A stretch of 6,547 bases of DNA, from the NCBI GenBank assembly GCA_023142805.1, contig JAGLIU010000253.1, positions 1 through 6,547 of the forward strand, given 5' to 3'. Position 1 is the first letter of the stretch; the number at the start of each line of letters is the position of its first letter. The stretch is from Candidatus Omnitrophota bacterium. Its GTDB lineage: Bacteria; Omnitrophota; Gorgyraeia; Tantalellales; Tantalellaceae. This document shows, in pieces, positions 1 through 5,879 of the stretch. Made by a program: the position numbers and the translations under genes. The notes beneath the pieces are model-generated. The model did no database searches. It was not told where the DNA came from and was given only the letters and a program-made list of their open reading frames with translations.

Positions 1-1296
1 ATAATCATAGGTACCATTGTTCTTTCTTTGCCTATAGCGACGAGTACAGGTGAAAGATTGTCATTGACGGATAGTTTGTTTACCGCTACAAGTGCTACTT
101 GCGTTACGGGGCTTACCGTAATGGATACAGGCAGGAGTTTCTCTAGTTTTGGGAAATGGGTGATTTTTATTCTGTTTCAGGCCGGAGGATTAGGGATAAT
201 GACTTTCTCTACATTGTTCGCGGTAATGCTCGGCCGAAAAATAAGATTTCAGGAAACAGATGTTATAAAAAGCACCTTAGATAAACACAATATTCTTGGT
301 TTAAAAAAACTCATAACATACATATTAAGTATTACGTTGATAGTCGAAGTGATAGGCGCTTTGTCTTTATTCTTAAGATGGCGGACAATAACGGATTGGA
401 ATTTGCCGGTACTTATAGAGAGATCAGTTTTTCATTCGGTATCCGCGTTTTGTAACGCGGGGTTTTCGCTTTTTCAAACCAGTCTTGAACAGTTTCGAGT
501 AGATCCATATATTAACATAACCATGATGTCTCTTATAATTGTTGGAGGTATAGGGTTCATAGTTATTATGGATATTATGGGATTATTTATTAAAAAGGCT
601 CCCCCGAGGAAGTTAAGCGTACATTCAAAAATAGTGCTTACAATGTCGGGAGTGCTTATAGTGGCCGGAGCGATATTTTTACTAGTATTCGAAAAAGACA
701 GTCTTATGAAAATGATGACATGGCCGGAAAAGATCTACGCGGGTCTTTTTCAGTCCGTGACGGCAAGGACTGCCGGTTTTAATACTCTGAACATTGGAAA
801 ACTGACAACACCGTCCATGGTCATTATAATGTTTTTGATGTTTATAGGAGCTTCCCCGGGGTCTACCGGTGGAGGGATAAAAACCTGTACTTTCGCGGTG
901 ATAGCCGCAACGGTTTTGGCCATGTTGAAAAGTCAAAAACGGGTAAAAATGTTCGGAAGATCAATTCCTAAACAAATAATCAGGGAATCTCTTGTAATAT
1001 TTTTTCTCGCGGCGTCATGGATATTCATTGTTACGATAATCTTGACTTATTTTGGCGGAAATTTCACCTCAAAAGAGGGATCTTTGACCAAAGCACTATT
1101 CGAAGTTGTATCCGCTTTTGGCACCGTGGGACTTTCTACCGGAATAACGGAAGGTTTGAGCGATATCGGGAAGATATGTATATCTATGACAATGTTCGCG
1201 GGAAGGGTCGGGACGTTAACGCTTGCCTTAGCGATAGCTTTCAAGGAACGTAAAGATAAATATATATATCCCGAAGAAAATGTCATGGTGGGATAA
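1..1296 (+). CDS. ktrB: KtrB/TrkH-family potassium uptake channel subunit (5' end cut off by window)
   Basis: This is the membrane-embedded K+ translocating subunit of a Ktr/Trk uptake system. The frame is open from base 1, so the true start lies upstream; 431 residues are visible and only a short N-terminus seems to be missing, since KtrB proteins are about 450 residues. The four pore-loop repeats of the family are present, each with its selectivity-filter glycine: CVTGL (Gly37 counted from base 1), CNAGF (Gly154), TAGFN (Gly259) and TVGLS (Gly377). Between the third and fourth repeats lies the glycine-rich loop GASPGSTGGGIKT, which corresponds to the gating loop region of KtrB. The C-terminus (GRVGTLTLALAIAF followed by a YPEE-like tail) is typical of KtrB. 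The partner RCK gene follows 92 bp downstream, and its short single-RCK form favours KtrB over TrkH. The assignment to the family is secure; KtrB versus TrkH is inferred from size and partner. Confidence 0.93.
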   Translation: MIIGTIVLSLPIATSTGERLSLTDSLFTATSATCVTGLTVMDTGRSFSSFGKWVIFILFQAGGLGIMTFSTLFAVMLGRKIRFQETDVIKSTLDKHNILGLKKLITYILSITLIVEVIGALSLFLRWRTITDWNLPVLIERSVFHSVSAFCNAGFSLFQTSLEQFRVDPYINITMMSLIIVGGIGFIVIMDIMGLFIKKAPPRKLSVHSKIVLTMSGVLIVAGAIFLLVFEKDSLMKMMTWPEKIYAGLFQSVTARTAGFNTLNIGKLTTPSMVIIMFLMFIGASPGSTGGGIKTCTFAVIAATVLAMLKSQKRVKMFGRSIPKQIIRESLVIFFLAASWIFIVTIILTYFGGNFTSKEGSLTKALFEVVSAFGTVGLSTGITEGLSDIGKICISMTMFAGRVGTLTLALAIAFKERKDKYIYPEENVMVG

Positions 1297-1300
1297 TAGA

Positions 1301-1371
1301 GTTTGTGGTGTTTATAGGGTCTACGGGGTTGAGACGTGATTAACGCGACAAACGTAATAAACACAAGAAAC
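1301..1371 (+). other. Imperfect stem-loop in the ktrB-ktrA spacer
   Basis: The arms GTTTGTGGTGTTTAT (1301-1315) and ATAAACACAAGAAAC (1357-1371) pair at 13 of 15 positions, with an uninterrupted 8-bp core (1308-1315 with 1357-1364). A small internal GTCT/AGAC helix (1319-1322 with 1332-1335) can form in the loop. No T tract follows, so it is not an intrinsic terminator. It ends seven bases before the Shine-Dalgarno run of ktrA, so it could stabilise the mRNA or tune KtrA translation. That role is inference; only the pairing is seen. Confidence 0.45.
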
Positions 1372-1377
1372 GTGAAC

Positions 1378-1383
1378 AGGGGG
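1378..1383 (+). promoter_or_regulatory. Ribosome binding site of ktrA
   Basis: AGGGGG lies five bases before the ATG at 1389. It supports that start, as does the immediate MKQFAVIGLGRFG beginning of a Rossmann fold. Confidence 0.65.
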
Positions 1384-1388
1384 TAACA

Positions 1389-2072
1389 ATGAAACAATTT
1401 GCCGTGATAGGATTAGGAAGGTTTGGAACAAGTGTCGCGAAAGAACTTGGAGAAAAAGATCAACAAGTTATCGCTATAGATAGGAACGAAGAACTGGTTC
1501 ACGATATTATGGATAATGTGACAAAAGCGGTTTGCCTGGATTCTACGGATGAAAAAGCCGTTAAATCCGTGGGGCTTCAAAATGTTGATGTCGCGATCAA
1601 TGCTATCGGTACCGATATTGAAGCCAGTATTCTTATTACACTTATTCTGAAAGAACTTAATATCCCGCAGATAGTATGTAAAGCGACAAGTGCCGAACAT
1701 AAGAAAGTGCTGGAAAAGATCGGCGCGACAAAAGTGATCCTTCCTGAAAAAGACATGGGCAGGAGACTCGCGGATACATTGATATCAATATCGGATAATG
1801 TGCGAGAATATATCGGGCTTTCGGATAACTCAAGTATCATAGAGATAATTGTGCCGGAGAAATTTATAGGTAAGAGCTTGAGGGATTTGGATATAAGAGT
1901 GGGATACGGGGTCAATGTGATCGCGATAAAAAAGAAAGTAAAGAATGCTCAGAAACAGGAAGAAGAGAAAATAAACGTTACTCCACAGGCGGATGACATA
2001 ATCGTCAAGGGAGATGTTCTTGTCGTGTTTGGTGAGAATGAAAAACTGGACGTACTTAAAAATGAAAGATAA
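1389..2072 (+). CDS. ktrA: KtrA/TrkA-family RCK regulatory subunit of K+ uptake
   Basis: This is the cytoplasmic gating subunit that forms a ring on KtrB and opens or closes it according to bound nucleotide. At 227 residues it has one RCK_N plus one RCK_C domain, the size of KtrA (about 220) and half that of E. coli TrkA. The N-terminal Rossmann motif GLGRFG is at residues 8-13, with the acidic residue ending the second strand at Asp31 (AIDRNEE). The PEKDMGRR segment contains Glu120, which aligns with the region that binds a divalent cation in studied KtrA proteins. Residues of about 145-225 form the RCK_C domain (EIIVPEKFIGKSLRDLDI and DDIIVKGDVLVVFGE). In other bacteria this domain binds c-di-AMP; whether it does here cannot be read from sequence. 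The gene follows ktrB in the same direction and is probably co-transcribed. Confidence 0.94.
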   Translation: MKQFAVIGLGRFGTSVAKELGEKDQQVIAIDRNEELVHDIMDNVTKAVCLDSTDEKAVKSVGLQNVDVAINAIGTDIEASILITLILKELNIPQIVCKATSAEHKKVLEKIGATKVILPEKDMGRRLADTLISISDNVREYIGLSDNSSIIEIIVPEKFIGKSLRDLDIRVGYGVNVIAIKKKVKNAQKQEEEKINVTPQADDIIVKGDVLVVFGENEKLDVLKNER

Positions 2073-2207
2073 GGCAAAAATTTTAGAGAAAAATTGTTAA
2101 AAAAATTTCTCTGATAAAAAAACGGCGGCGAGAGATCTTTAAAACGTTTGGTATGAGATTTGATAAAACTTGTGGATGAATTCTGAACCGGACTTAATGG
2201 AGAGATA
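2073..2207 (+). other. AT-rich leader between ktrA and pheS with a weak hairpin
   Basis: AGAGAAA (2085-2091) is complementary to TTTCTCT (2106-2112), giving a 7-bp helix around an A-rich loop. The bases after it on the + strand are GATAAAAAAA, not a T tract, so it is not a standard terminator for ktrA. I find no T-box specifier or conserved T-box sequence, no Phe-rich leader peptide, and no promoter with acceptable spacing: TTGATA at 2160-2165 has no matching -10. Whether pheS is transcribed from here or by readthrough from ktrA is unresolved. Confidence 0.35.
2199..2204 (+). promoter_or_regulatory. Ribosome binding site of pheS
   Basis: GGAGAG is placed just before the ATG at 2208, with the GGAG core five bases away. 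It supports this start; the protein begins with the usual short lead into the N-terminal coiled-coil of PheS. Confidence 0.65.
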
Positions 2208-3227
2208 ATGGGAATACAAAGTGAATTAGAGAAAATAAGGAATGAGTTTGAAGGAGCGCTTATGAGGGCGGGTAGTCTTAAGGATATTGAAGATATAAAG
2301 GTAAAATATCTGGGGAGGAAGGGGGATCTCACAGGTATTCTTAAAGCTGTAGCAACACTTCCTAAAGAAGAAAGACGCGAAGCTGGTAAACAAGCGAACC
2401 TGCTTAAAAATGAACTTACGGAAAAACTCGGGACATTTACGTCAGGTAAAAAGACAGAAATGTCCGATAAGCGGGAAGCGCTGGACGTGACAATGCCGGG
2501 AATCAGTTCAAGCCGGGGGACGTTACACCCATTGACCCAGGTAATGGAAAAAATAAACGATATTTTTGTTTCACTTGGGTTCAGTATAGCGGAGGGGCCG
2601 GAAATAGAATCCGAGTTTTATAATTTTGAAGCTTTGAACATACCCTTAGATCATCCTTCCCGGGACGCGTTTGACACATTTTATGTGGATGAAAAACATT
2701 TGTTAAGAAGTCATACTTCTAATGTTCAGATACATGTAATGGAAAAGAAAGATCCTCCTGTTCAGGTTATAATGCCCGGCAGGGTTTATCGTCCTGACGC
2801 GGTGGACGCGTCACATTCCTTTATGTTTCATCAGGTTGAAGGTCTTATGGTGGATAAAGATGTGACATTTGCCGATCTTAAGGGAGTACTTTCAGTGTTT
2901 TGCAAGAGTATATTCGGAGAGAACATAAAAATGAGATTACGGCCGCATTTTTTCCCTTTTACCGAACCGAGTGCCGAGGTAGATATTTCCTGTATTATAT
3001 GCGGAGGAAAAGGGTGCAGAGTATGTTCCGGTAACGGATGGTTGGAGATTTTGGGAGCGGGAATGGTTAACCCTAAAGTTTTCAAATCTGTAGGATATGA
3101 TCCGGATAAATATACGGGTTTTGCTTTTGGTATGGGTGTTGAAAGAATAGCCATGCTTCTTTACGGTATTGAGGATATACGCCTTTTTTACGAGAACGAT
3201 GTAAGATTTTTAAAACAATTTGACTGA
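2208..3227 (+). CDS. pheS: Phenylalanine--tRNA ligase alpha subunit
   Basis: This is the catalytic subunit of the (alpha-beta)2 class II phenylalanyl-tRNA synthetase, which activates Phe with ATP and charges tRNA-Phe in the cytoplasm. Its 339 residues are the normal bacterial length. The first ~90 residues are the charged helical arm that contacts tRNA, including KYLGRKGDLTGIL. The catalytic core follows with the class II motifs: HPL near residue 107; the motif 2 region GRVYRPDAVDASHSFMFHQVEG; and motif 3 GFAFGMGVERIAML near the C-terminus. The Ala in GFAFG corresponds to the residue that sets Phe specificity (Ala294 in E. coli). The cysteine cluster CIICGGKGCRVC, a common insertion in bacterial PheS, is intact and may bind zinc. 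The protein ends in the family signature ENDVRFLKQF. Its partner pheT follows 94 bp downstream, beyond a predicted terminator hairpin. Confidence 0.97.
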   Translation: MGIQSELEKIRNEFEGALMRAGSLKDIEDIKVKYLGRKGDLTGILKAVATLPKEERREAGKQANLLKNELTEKLGTFTSGKKTEMSDKREALDVTMPGISSSRGTLHPLTQVMEKINDIFVSLGFSIAEGPEIESEFYNFEALNIPLDHPSRDAFDTFYVDEKHLLRSHTSNVQIHVMEKKDPPVQVIMPGRVYRPDAVDASHSFMFHQVEGLMVDKDVTFADLKGVLSVFCKSIFGENIKMRLRPHFFPFTEPSAEVDISCIICGGKGCRVCSGNGWLEILGAGMVNPKVFKSVGYDPDKYTGFAFGMGVERIAMLLYGIEDIRLFYENDVRFLKQFD

Positions 3228-3246
3228 ATGAATATGGAACCGTAGG

Positions 3247-3269
3247 GCGGAGACCTGTCTTCGCTTTTT
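3247..3269 (+). terminator. Intrinsic terminator or attenuator between pheS and pheT
   Basis: GCGGAGA (3247-3253) pairs with TCTTCGC (3258-3264) over 7 bp (one G-U), closed by a CCTG loop and followed directly by TTTTT. It begins 19 bases after the pheS stop. Located inside what is usually a single pheST operon, it would lower pheT transcription relative to pheS unless it is read through or pheT has its own promoter. I found no clear promoter between it and pheT. Confidence 0.6.
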
Positions 3270-3310
3270 GTCCGGCGCGTGTTCGAAATAAGTTTTTTAC
3301 AAGATAAACG

Positions 3311-3314
3311 GGAG
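3311..3314 (+). promoter_or_regulatory. Ribosome binding site fixing the GTG start of pheT
   Basis: GGAG lies seven bases before GTG at 3322. The encoded start MKLSYEWIKDYI matches the conserved PheT N-terminus, so the non-ATG start is well supported. Confidence 0.7.
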
Positions 3315-3321
3315 ATATAAC

Positions 3322-5364
3322 GTGAAATTAAGTTACGAATGGATAAAAGACTACATCAATATTAATAAAACACCGGAAGAAGTGGCGCACGGTCTTACTA
3401 TGTCAGGATCTGAAGTTGATAGTATTGAAGATGTGGGAAAAGATAAAGTCATGGAGATGGAAATAACTTCGAACAGGCCGGATTGTTTGAATATGGTTGG
3501 GTTAGCGAGAGAAATATCCGCGGTATTTGATGAAGAGCTTAAGGAACTCAAAGTTCAAGAGGTAAAAATTTTCGGTGATAACGCGGCGAAAATAGAATGT
3601 GAGATCAAAGCGAAGAATTTATGTCCGAATTATACCGCGAGAATAATCACTGATGTCAAAGTCTGTGATATTAACAAGAAAATCGGGGCAAAACTTGAAG
3701 CAATAGGGTTGAGAACAGTTAACAATATTGTAGATATAACAAATTTTTGTATGATGGAATCGGGACAGCCTATGCACGCGTTCGATCTGGATAAAATACG
3801 CGGGAATAAGATCATTATTCGTGAAGCTCAAAGCGGCGAAAAAATAACGATGATAGACGGGGGGGAAAAAGAACTTTGTTCCGGGATGCTTGTGATAGCT
3901 GACGCGGAAAGGGTTATAGCGATTGCCGGTGTTATGGGAGGTAAAGATACCGAAGTTACTTCTTCGACAAAAAATATACTTTTGGAAAGCGCTTATTTTG
4001 ATCCGATCTCTGTAAGAAGAACCGCTAGAGAGCTTACGCTTTCTACTGATTCAAGTTATAGGTTTGAAAGAGGGGTAGATAAAGCGATGGTAAGACTTTC
4101 GTCAGATAGGGCGGCTCAGATGATCGCTGTGGAAGCTAAAGGAAAGATCGAAAAGATATATGAAGCCGGGGAATTGAGCGTCAAAGAAACATCAATAGGG
4201 TTTAGCACAGAAAGAACAAATAATCTTTTAGGTATAGAAATAAGCAAAAAAGAAGTTGTACGGATACTTAGTCGGCTTGGAATGACGGTTACAGATCAAG
4301 GTGAAAGGGATTTATCAGTTAAGGTGCCCTCTTTCAGGGAAGATCTGGAGAACGAGATAGATCTTATAGAAGAAGTAGCGAGGATACACGGGTATGATAA
4401 GATTCCCGGTACGGTTACAAAATTCGCGCCGCAAATAAAAAGAAAAGAACATGCGCGTGAGGTGGTAGATAAAATACGCGGGATTTTACCGGCAATCGGG
4501 CTTAACGAGATCATGACATACAGTGTTATAAGTGAGGCGGCGACAAGTAGATTTTCATCTATGATCAAAGATATCGTTGTTTTGAGAAACCCTCTTTCTG
4601 AAGAGCAAAAAGTTCTTACGTCACAGCTTTTGGATGGAATGATGAAAACCATCGCGTGGAATCTGAACAGAAGAAACAATGATCTAGCTCTTTTTGAACT
4701 GGGAAAGATCTATTCTAAGGGAGGAGAGGGCTCTCCTTTCTCTGAAGAGCTTACTTTGTGTATAGGACTTACGGGAAAATTAAGAAAGAACTGGAAAGAA
4801 AAAGACAGGATGACGGATATATATGATCTGAAAGGAGTTATAGAGGCTTTTCTGGAAGGGGTAAAGGTGAAAAATATTTTTCAACCGGCGGCAATTGGTG
4901 AAATGTTTGATGCCGCGGAAATAATTTTGCGGGGGGAAAAAGAAGTTTCGGGATTTTTTGGGGAGGTTCGAGAAAACCTTCGGGAAGAATACGGCATTGA
5001 GCAAAGAGTGTATATTGCTCAGATAAAATTAAAAAACATAATAGAAACGGCGGATCTTAAGAAAAAATATAAGATGATAGCGAAATTCCCGTTTTCTGTG
5101 AGAGATATTTCGATCCTTTGCGACAGAAAAATGGAAAACACAAAGATATATGAAATGATCAAAGATTCCGTTTCAGAATTTATACAGGGCATAGAACTGA
5201 AAGATGTTTATCTGGGGAAGCAGATCCCCCAAGACAAAAAAAGTTTGTCATATAGTATCCAATATGGCGCGGAAACCAGAACTTTAACAGATAATGAAAT
5301 AGAAATTGTTCACGACAAAATGAAAACGGTGCTTGAAAGAAAACTAAACGTTACATTCAGGTAA
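3322..5364 (+). CDS. pheT: Phenylalanine--tRNA ligase beta subunit, short form lacking the tRNA_bind (OB) domain
   Basis: This is the beta subunit of phenylalanyl-tRNA synthetase; it edits mischarged Tyr-tRNA-Phe and helps bind tRNA. The start is GTG. At 680 residues it is about 110 shorter than E. coli PheT (795). The N-terminal B1 segment (MKLSYEWIKDYI to SIEDVG, residues 1-39) runs straight into MEMEITSNRPDCLNMVGLARE. In long PheT the EMAP-II-like OB fold (B2) lies at that point; here it is absent. The B3/B4 editing domain is complete: His152 (PMHAFDL), Glu222 (LLESAYF) and Thr242 (STDSSYRFERG) align with E. coli His265, Glu334 and Thr354. The B5 domain (about residues 295-370, ending VARIHGYDKIP) and the degenerate synthetase-like core follow. 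The FDX-ACB anticodon-binding domain, from KFPFSVRDISIL to the C-terminus, includes RTLTDNEIE. No frameshift or stop is visible, so the protein looks functional. Confidence 0.96.
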   Translation: MKLSYEWIKDYININKTPEEVAHGLTMSGSEVDSIEDVGKDKVMEMEITSNRPDCLNMVGLAREISAVFDEELKELKVQEVKIFGDNAAKIECEIKAKNLCPNYTARIITDVKVCDINKKIGAKLEAIGLRTVNNIVDITNFCMMESGQPMHAFDLDKIRGNKIIIREAQSGEKITMIDGGEKELCSGMLVIADAERVIAIAGVMGGKDTEVTSSTKNILLESAYFDPISVRRTARELTLSTDSSYRFERGVDKAMVRLSSDRAAQMIAVEAKGKIEKIYEAGELSVKETSIGFSTERTNNLLGIEISKKEVVRILSRLGMTVTDQGERDLSVKVPSFREDLENEIDLIEEVARIHGYDKIPGTVTKFAPQIKRKEHAREVVDKIRGILPAIGLNEIMTYSVISEAATSRFSSMIKDIVVLRNPLSEEQKVLTSQLLDGMMKTIAWNLNRRNNDLALFELGKIYSKGGEGSPFSEELTLCIGLTGKLRKNWKEKDRMTDIYDLKGVIEAFLEGVKVKNIFQPAAIGEMFDAAEIILRGEKEVSGFFGEVRENLREEYGIEQRVYIAQIKLKNIIETADLKKKYKMIAKFPFSVRDISILCDRKMENTKIYEMIKDSVSEFIQGIELKDVYLGKQIPQDKKSLSYSIQYGAETRTLTDNEIEIVHDKMKTVLERKLNVTFR

Positions 5365-5381
5365 GATAAAAACTATAGACC

Positions 5382-5399
5382 AAGGGGTATCCCTTTTTT
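5382..5399 (+). terminator. Weak intrinsic terminator after pheT
   Basis: AAGGG (5382-5386) pairs with CCCTT (5391-5395) around a GTAT loop, and the T run continues to 5399. The stem is only 5 bp, so efficiency is uncertain, but its position 17 bases after the pheT stop fits a terminator. Confidence 0.45.
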
Positions 5400-5442
5400 G
5401 ACCATTTTTATGAGAGAGAAGCTTTAAAAAGACTATTTTACT

Positions 5443-5470
5443 TTTATCTCGGTAAGAATAGAGTTATAAT
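5443..5470 (+). promoter_or_regulatory. Sigma70-type promoter of the 6S-like RNA
   Basis: A perfect TATAAT is at 5465-5470. The best -35 candidate, TTTATC at 5443-5448 with a 16-bp spacer, matches the consensus poorly (3 of 6). Initiation about seven bases after the -10 falls at A5477, just where the first predicted closing-helix base pair of the RNA begins. The agreement between promoter and RNA 5' end supports both calls. Confidence 0.55.
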
Positions 5471-5476
5471 AAATTT

Positions 5477-5664
5477 ATCTGGTGAGTTTGTGAAGTGGGA
5501 TTATAAGAATTTTGCCAACATATTAAATTGGGGAATTTAACTTTAATAATTCCGAGGAGTTGTTAAGAGGGTTCCCACCTGGTTTTACCAGGCTATAAAT
5601 TCTTGTTTCGCGCACGGCTTGTTGGAAAGGGGCCGGGTCCAAAAGATCCGGCCCTGTTTATTTT
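5477..5664 (+). ncRNA. ssrS: Candidate 6S RNA (SsrS)
   Basis: 6S RNA is a roughly 180-nt RNA that imitates an open promoter and binds housekeeping RNA polymerase. The evidence here is structure and context, not a covariance search. An outer closing helix can form between 5478-5486 and 5618-5626 (nine pairs, five of them G-U). A middle helix joins 5489-5494 with 5607-5612. A strong inner helix joins 5503-5512 with 5597-5606 (ten pairs, one G-U). Above it is an open bubble whose 3' strand carries the hairpin CCTGGT-TTT-ACCAGG (5578-5592). In E. coli 6S the same strand has a hairpin set in a similar CACCTTG...CAAGGGTTA context. The apical arm pairs 5517-5520 with 5561-5564 and 5532-5537 with 5548-5553. 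A TATAAT promoter precedes it and a strong terminator ends it. No coding frame fits. The location between pheT and rarA resembles known 6S neighbourhoods. The mature 3' end may be near 5627. Confidence 0.7.
5630..5664 (+). terminator. Strong GC-rich intrinsic terminator of the 6S-like RNA
   Basis: GGGCCGGGTC (5630-5639) pairs with GATCCGGCCC (5645-5654) over 10 bp (one G-U) around a CAAAA loop, followed by a T-rich tract TGTTTATTTT. It is by far the strongest terminator in the window. It ends a transcript for which no protein-coding gene exists, which argues for an independent RNA gene upstream. Confidence 0.88.
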
Positions 5665-5879
5665 GCTCTTTGAGTTTTGTTTAAGATGTTAGTCGTTCAT
5701 GGAGACCGAAGTAATATACGATCAGTCATTTCGAATGAACCGGGAAAGATCTATCATCCCAGTAGAGGCCATGAGGAAAAAGGTTTTCACTTAAGTTTAT
5801 AGTTGATCTAGAAGAATCTGTTATACCGGATCAAACAATACCATGACTTTAAGAGAGAGATTTAGCGAGGCAGATAATT
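5665..5879 (+). other. Gene-poor spacer upstream of rarA
   Basis: There is no convincing gene in these 215 bases. A 31-codon ATG frame (5699-5794) has no Shine-Dalgarno sequence and no recognisable product. A short inverted repeat, TCATT-TCG-AATGA (5726-5738), is present, and GTTCAT at 5695-5700 is also complementary to ATGAAC at 5735-5740. The promoter of rarA should lie here, because the strong terminator upstream blocks readthrough, but I could not identify a -10/-35 pair with normal spacing. Confidence 0.4.
5867..5870 (+). promoter_or_regulatory. Ribosome binding site of rarA
   Basis: GAGG lies nine bases before the ATG at 5880. The frame has a stop at 5850-5852 and no earlier start codon in between, which settles the choice of start. 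Confidence 0.55.

Noticed and set aside
682..936. Antisense open frames within ktrB, ktrA, pheS, pheT and rarA
   Set aside because: They lie opposite well-supported genes and show no recognisable domains; they reflect codon usage on the coding strand.
1297..1388. c-di-AMP (ydaO-yuaA) or other riboswitch upstream of ktrA
   Set aside because: The spacer is only 92 bases and lacks the conserved blocks and size of that riboswitch; only a simple stem-loop is supported.
2085..2112. Hairpin as an intrinsic terminator for ktrA
   Set aside because: The stem is AT-rich and followed by A-rich sequence rather than a T tract on the + strand.
2073..2207. T-box or Phe-rich leader peptide controlling pheS
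   Set aside because: The leader is too short, no conserved T-box sequence or terminator/antiterminator pair was found, and the small frames here have no run of Phe codons.
2176..2208. Ten-residue open frame whose TAA overlaps the pheS ATG
   Set aside because: It has no properly spaced Shine-Dalgarno sequence and no recognisable content; frames this short are expected by chance.
3277..3290. GTTCGAA as a tRNA T-arm between pheS and pheT
   Set aside because: No cloverleaf can be built around it: no acceptor stem, anticodon arm or D-arm in the 94-bp spacer.
3940..3960. Possible loss of PheT editing because GGE reads GGK (GVMGGKDTEV)
   Set aside because: That glutamate is not the editing residue; the residues aligned with E. 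coli His265, Glu334 and Thr354 are all present (His152, Glu222, Thr242).
5477..5664. SRP RNA, tmRNA or RNase P RNA as the identity of the RNA region
   Set aside because: The SRP GGAAG-type apical motif, the tRNA-like ends and tag frame of tmRNA, and the conserved RNase P cores are not seen; length and fold fit 6S better.
5699..5794. 31-codon ORF upstream of rarA
   Set aside because: It has no Shine-Dalgarno sequence and no similarity I recognise, and its length is within chance expectation.
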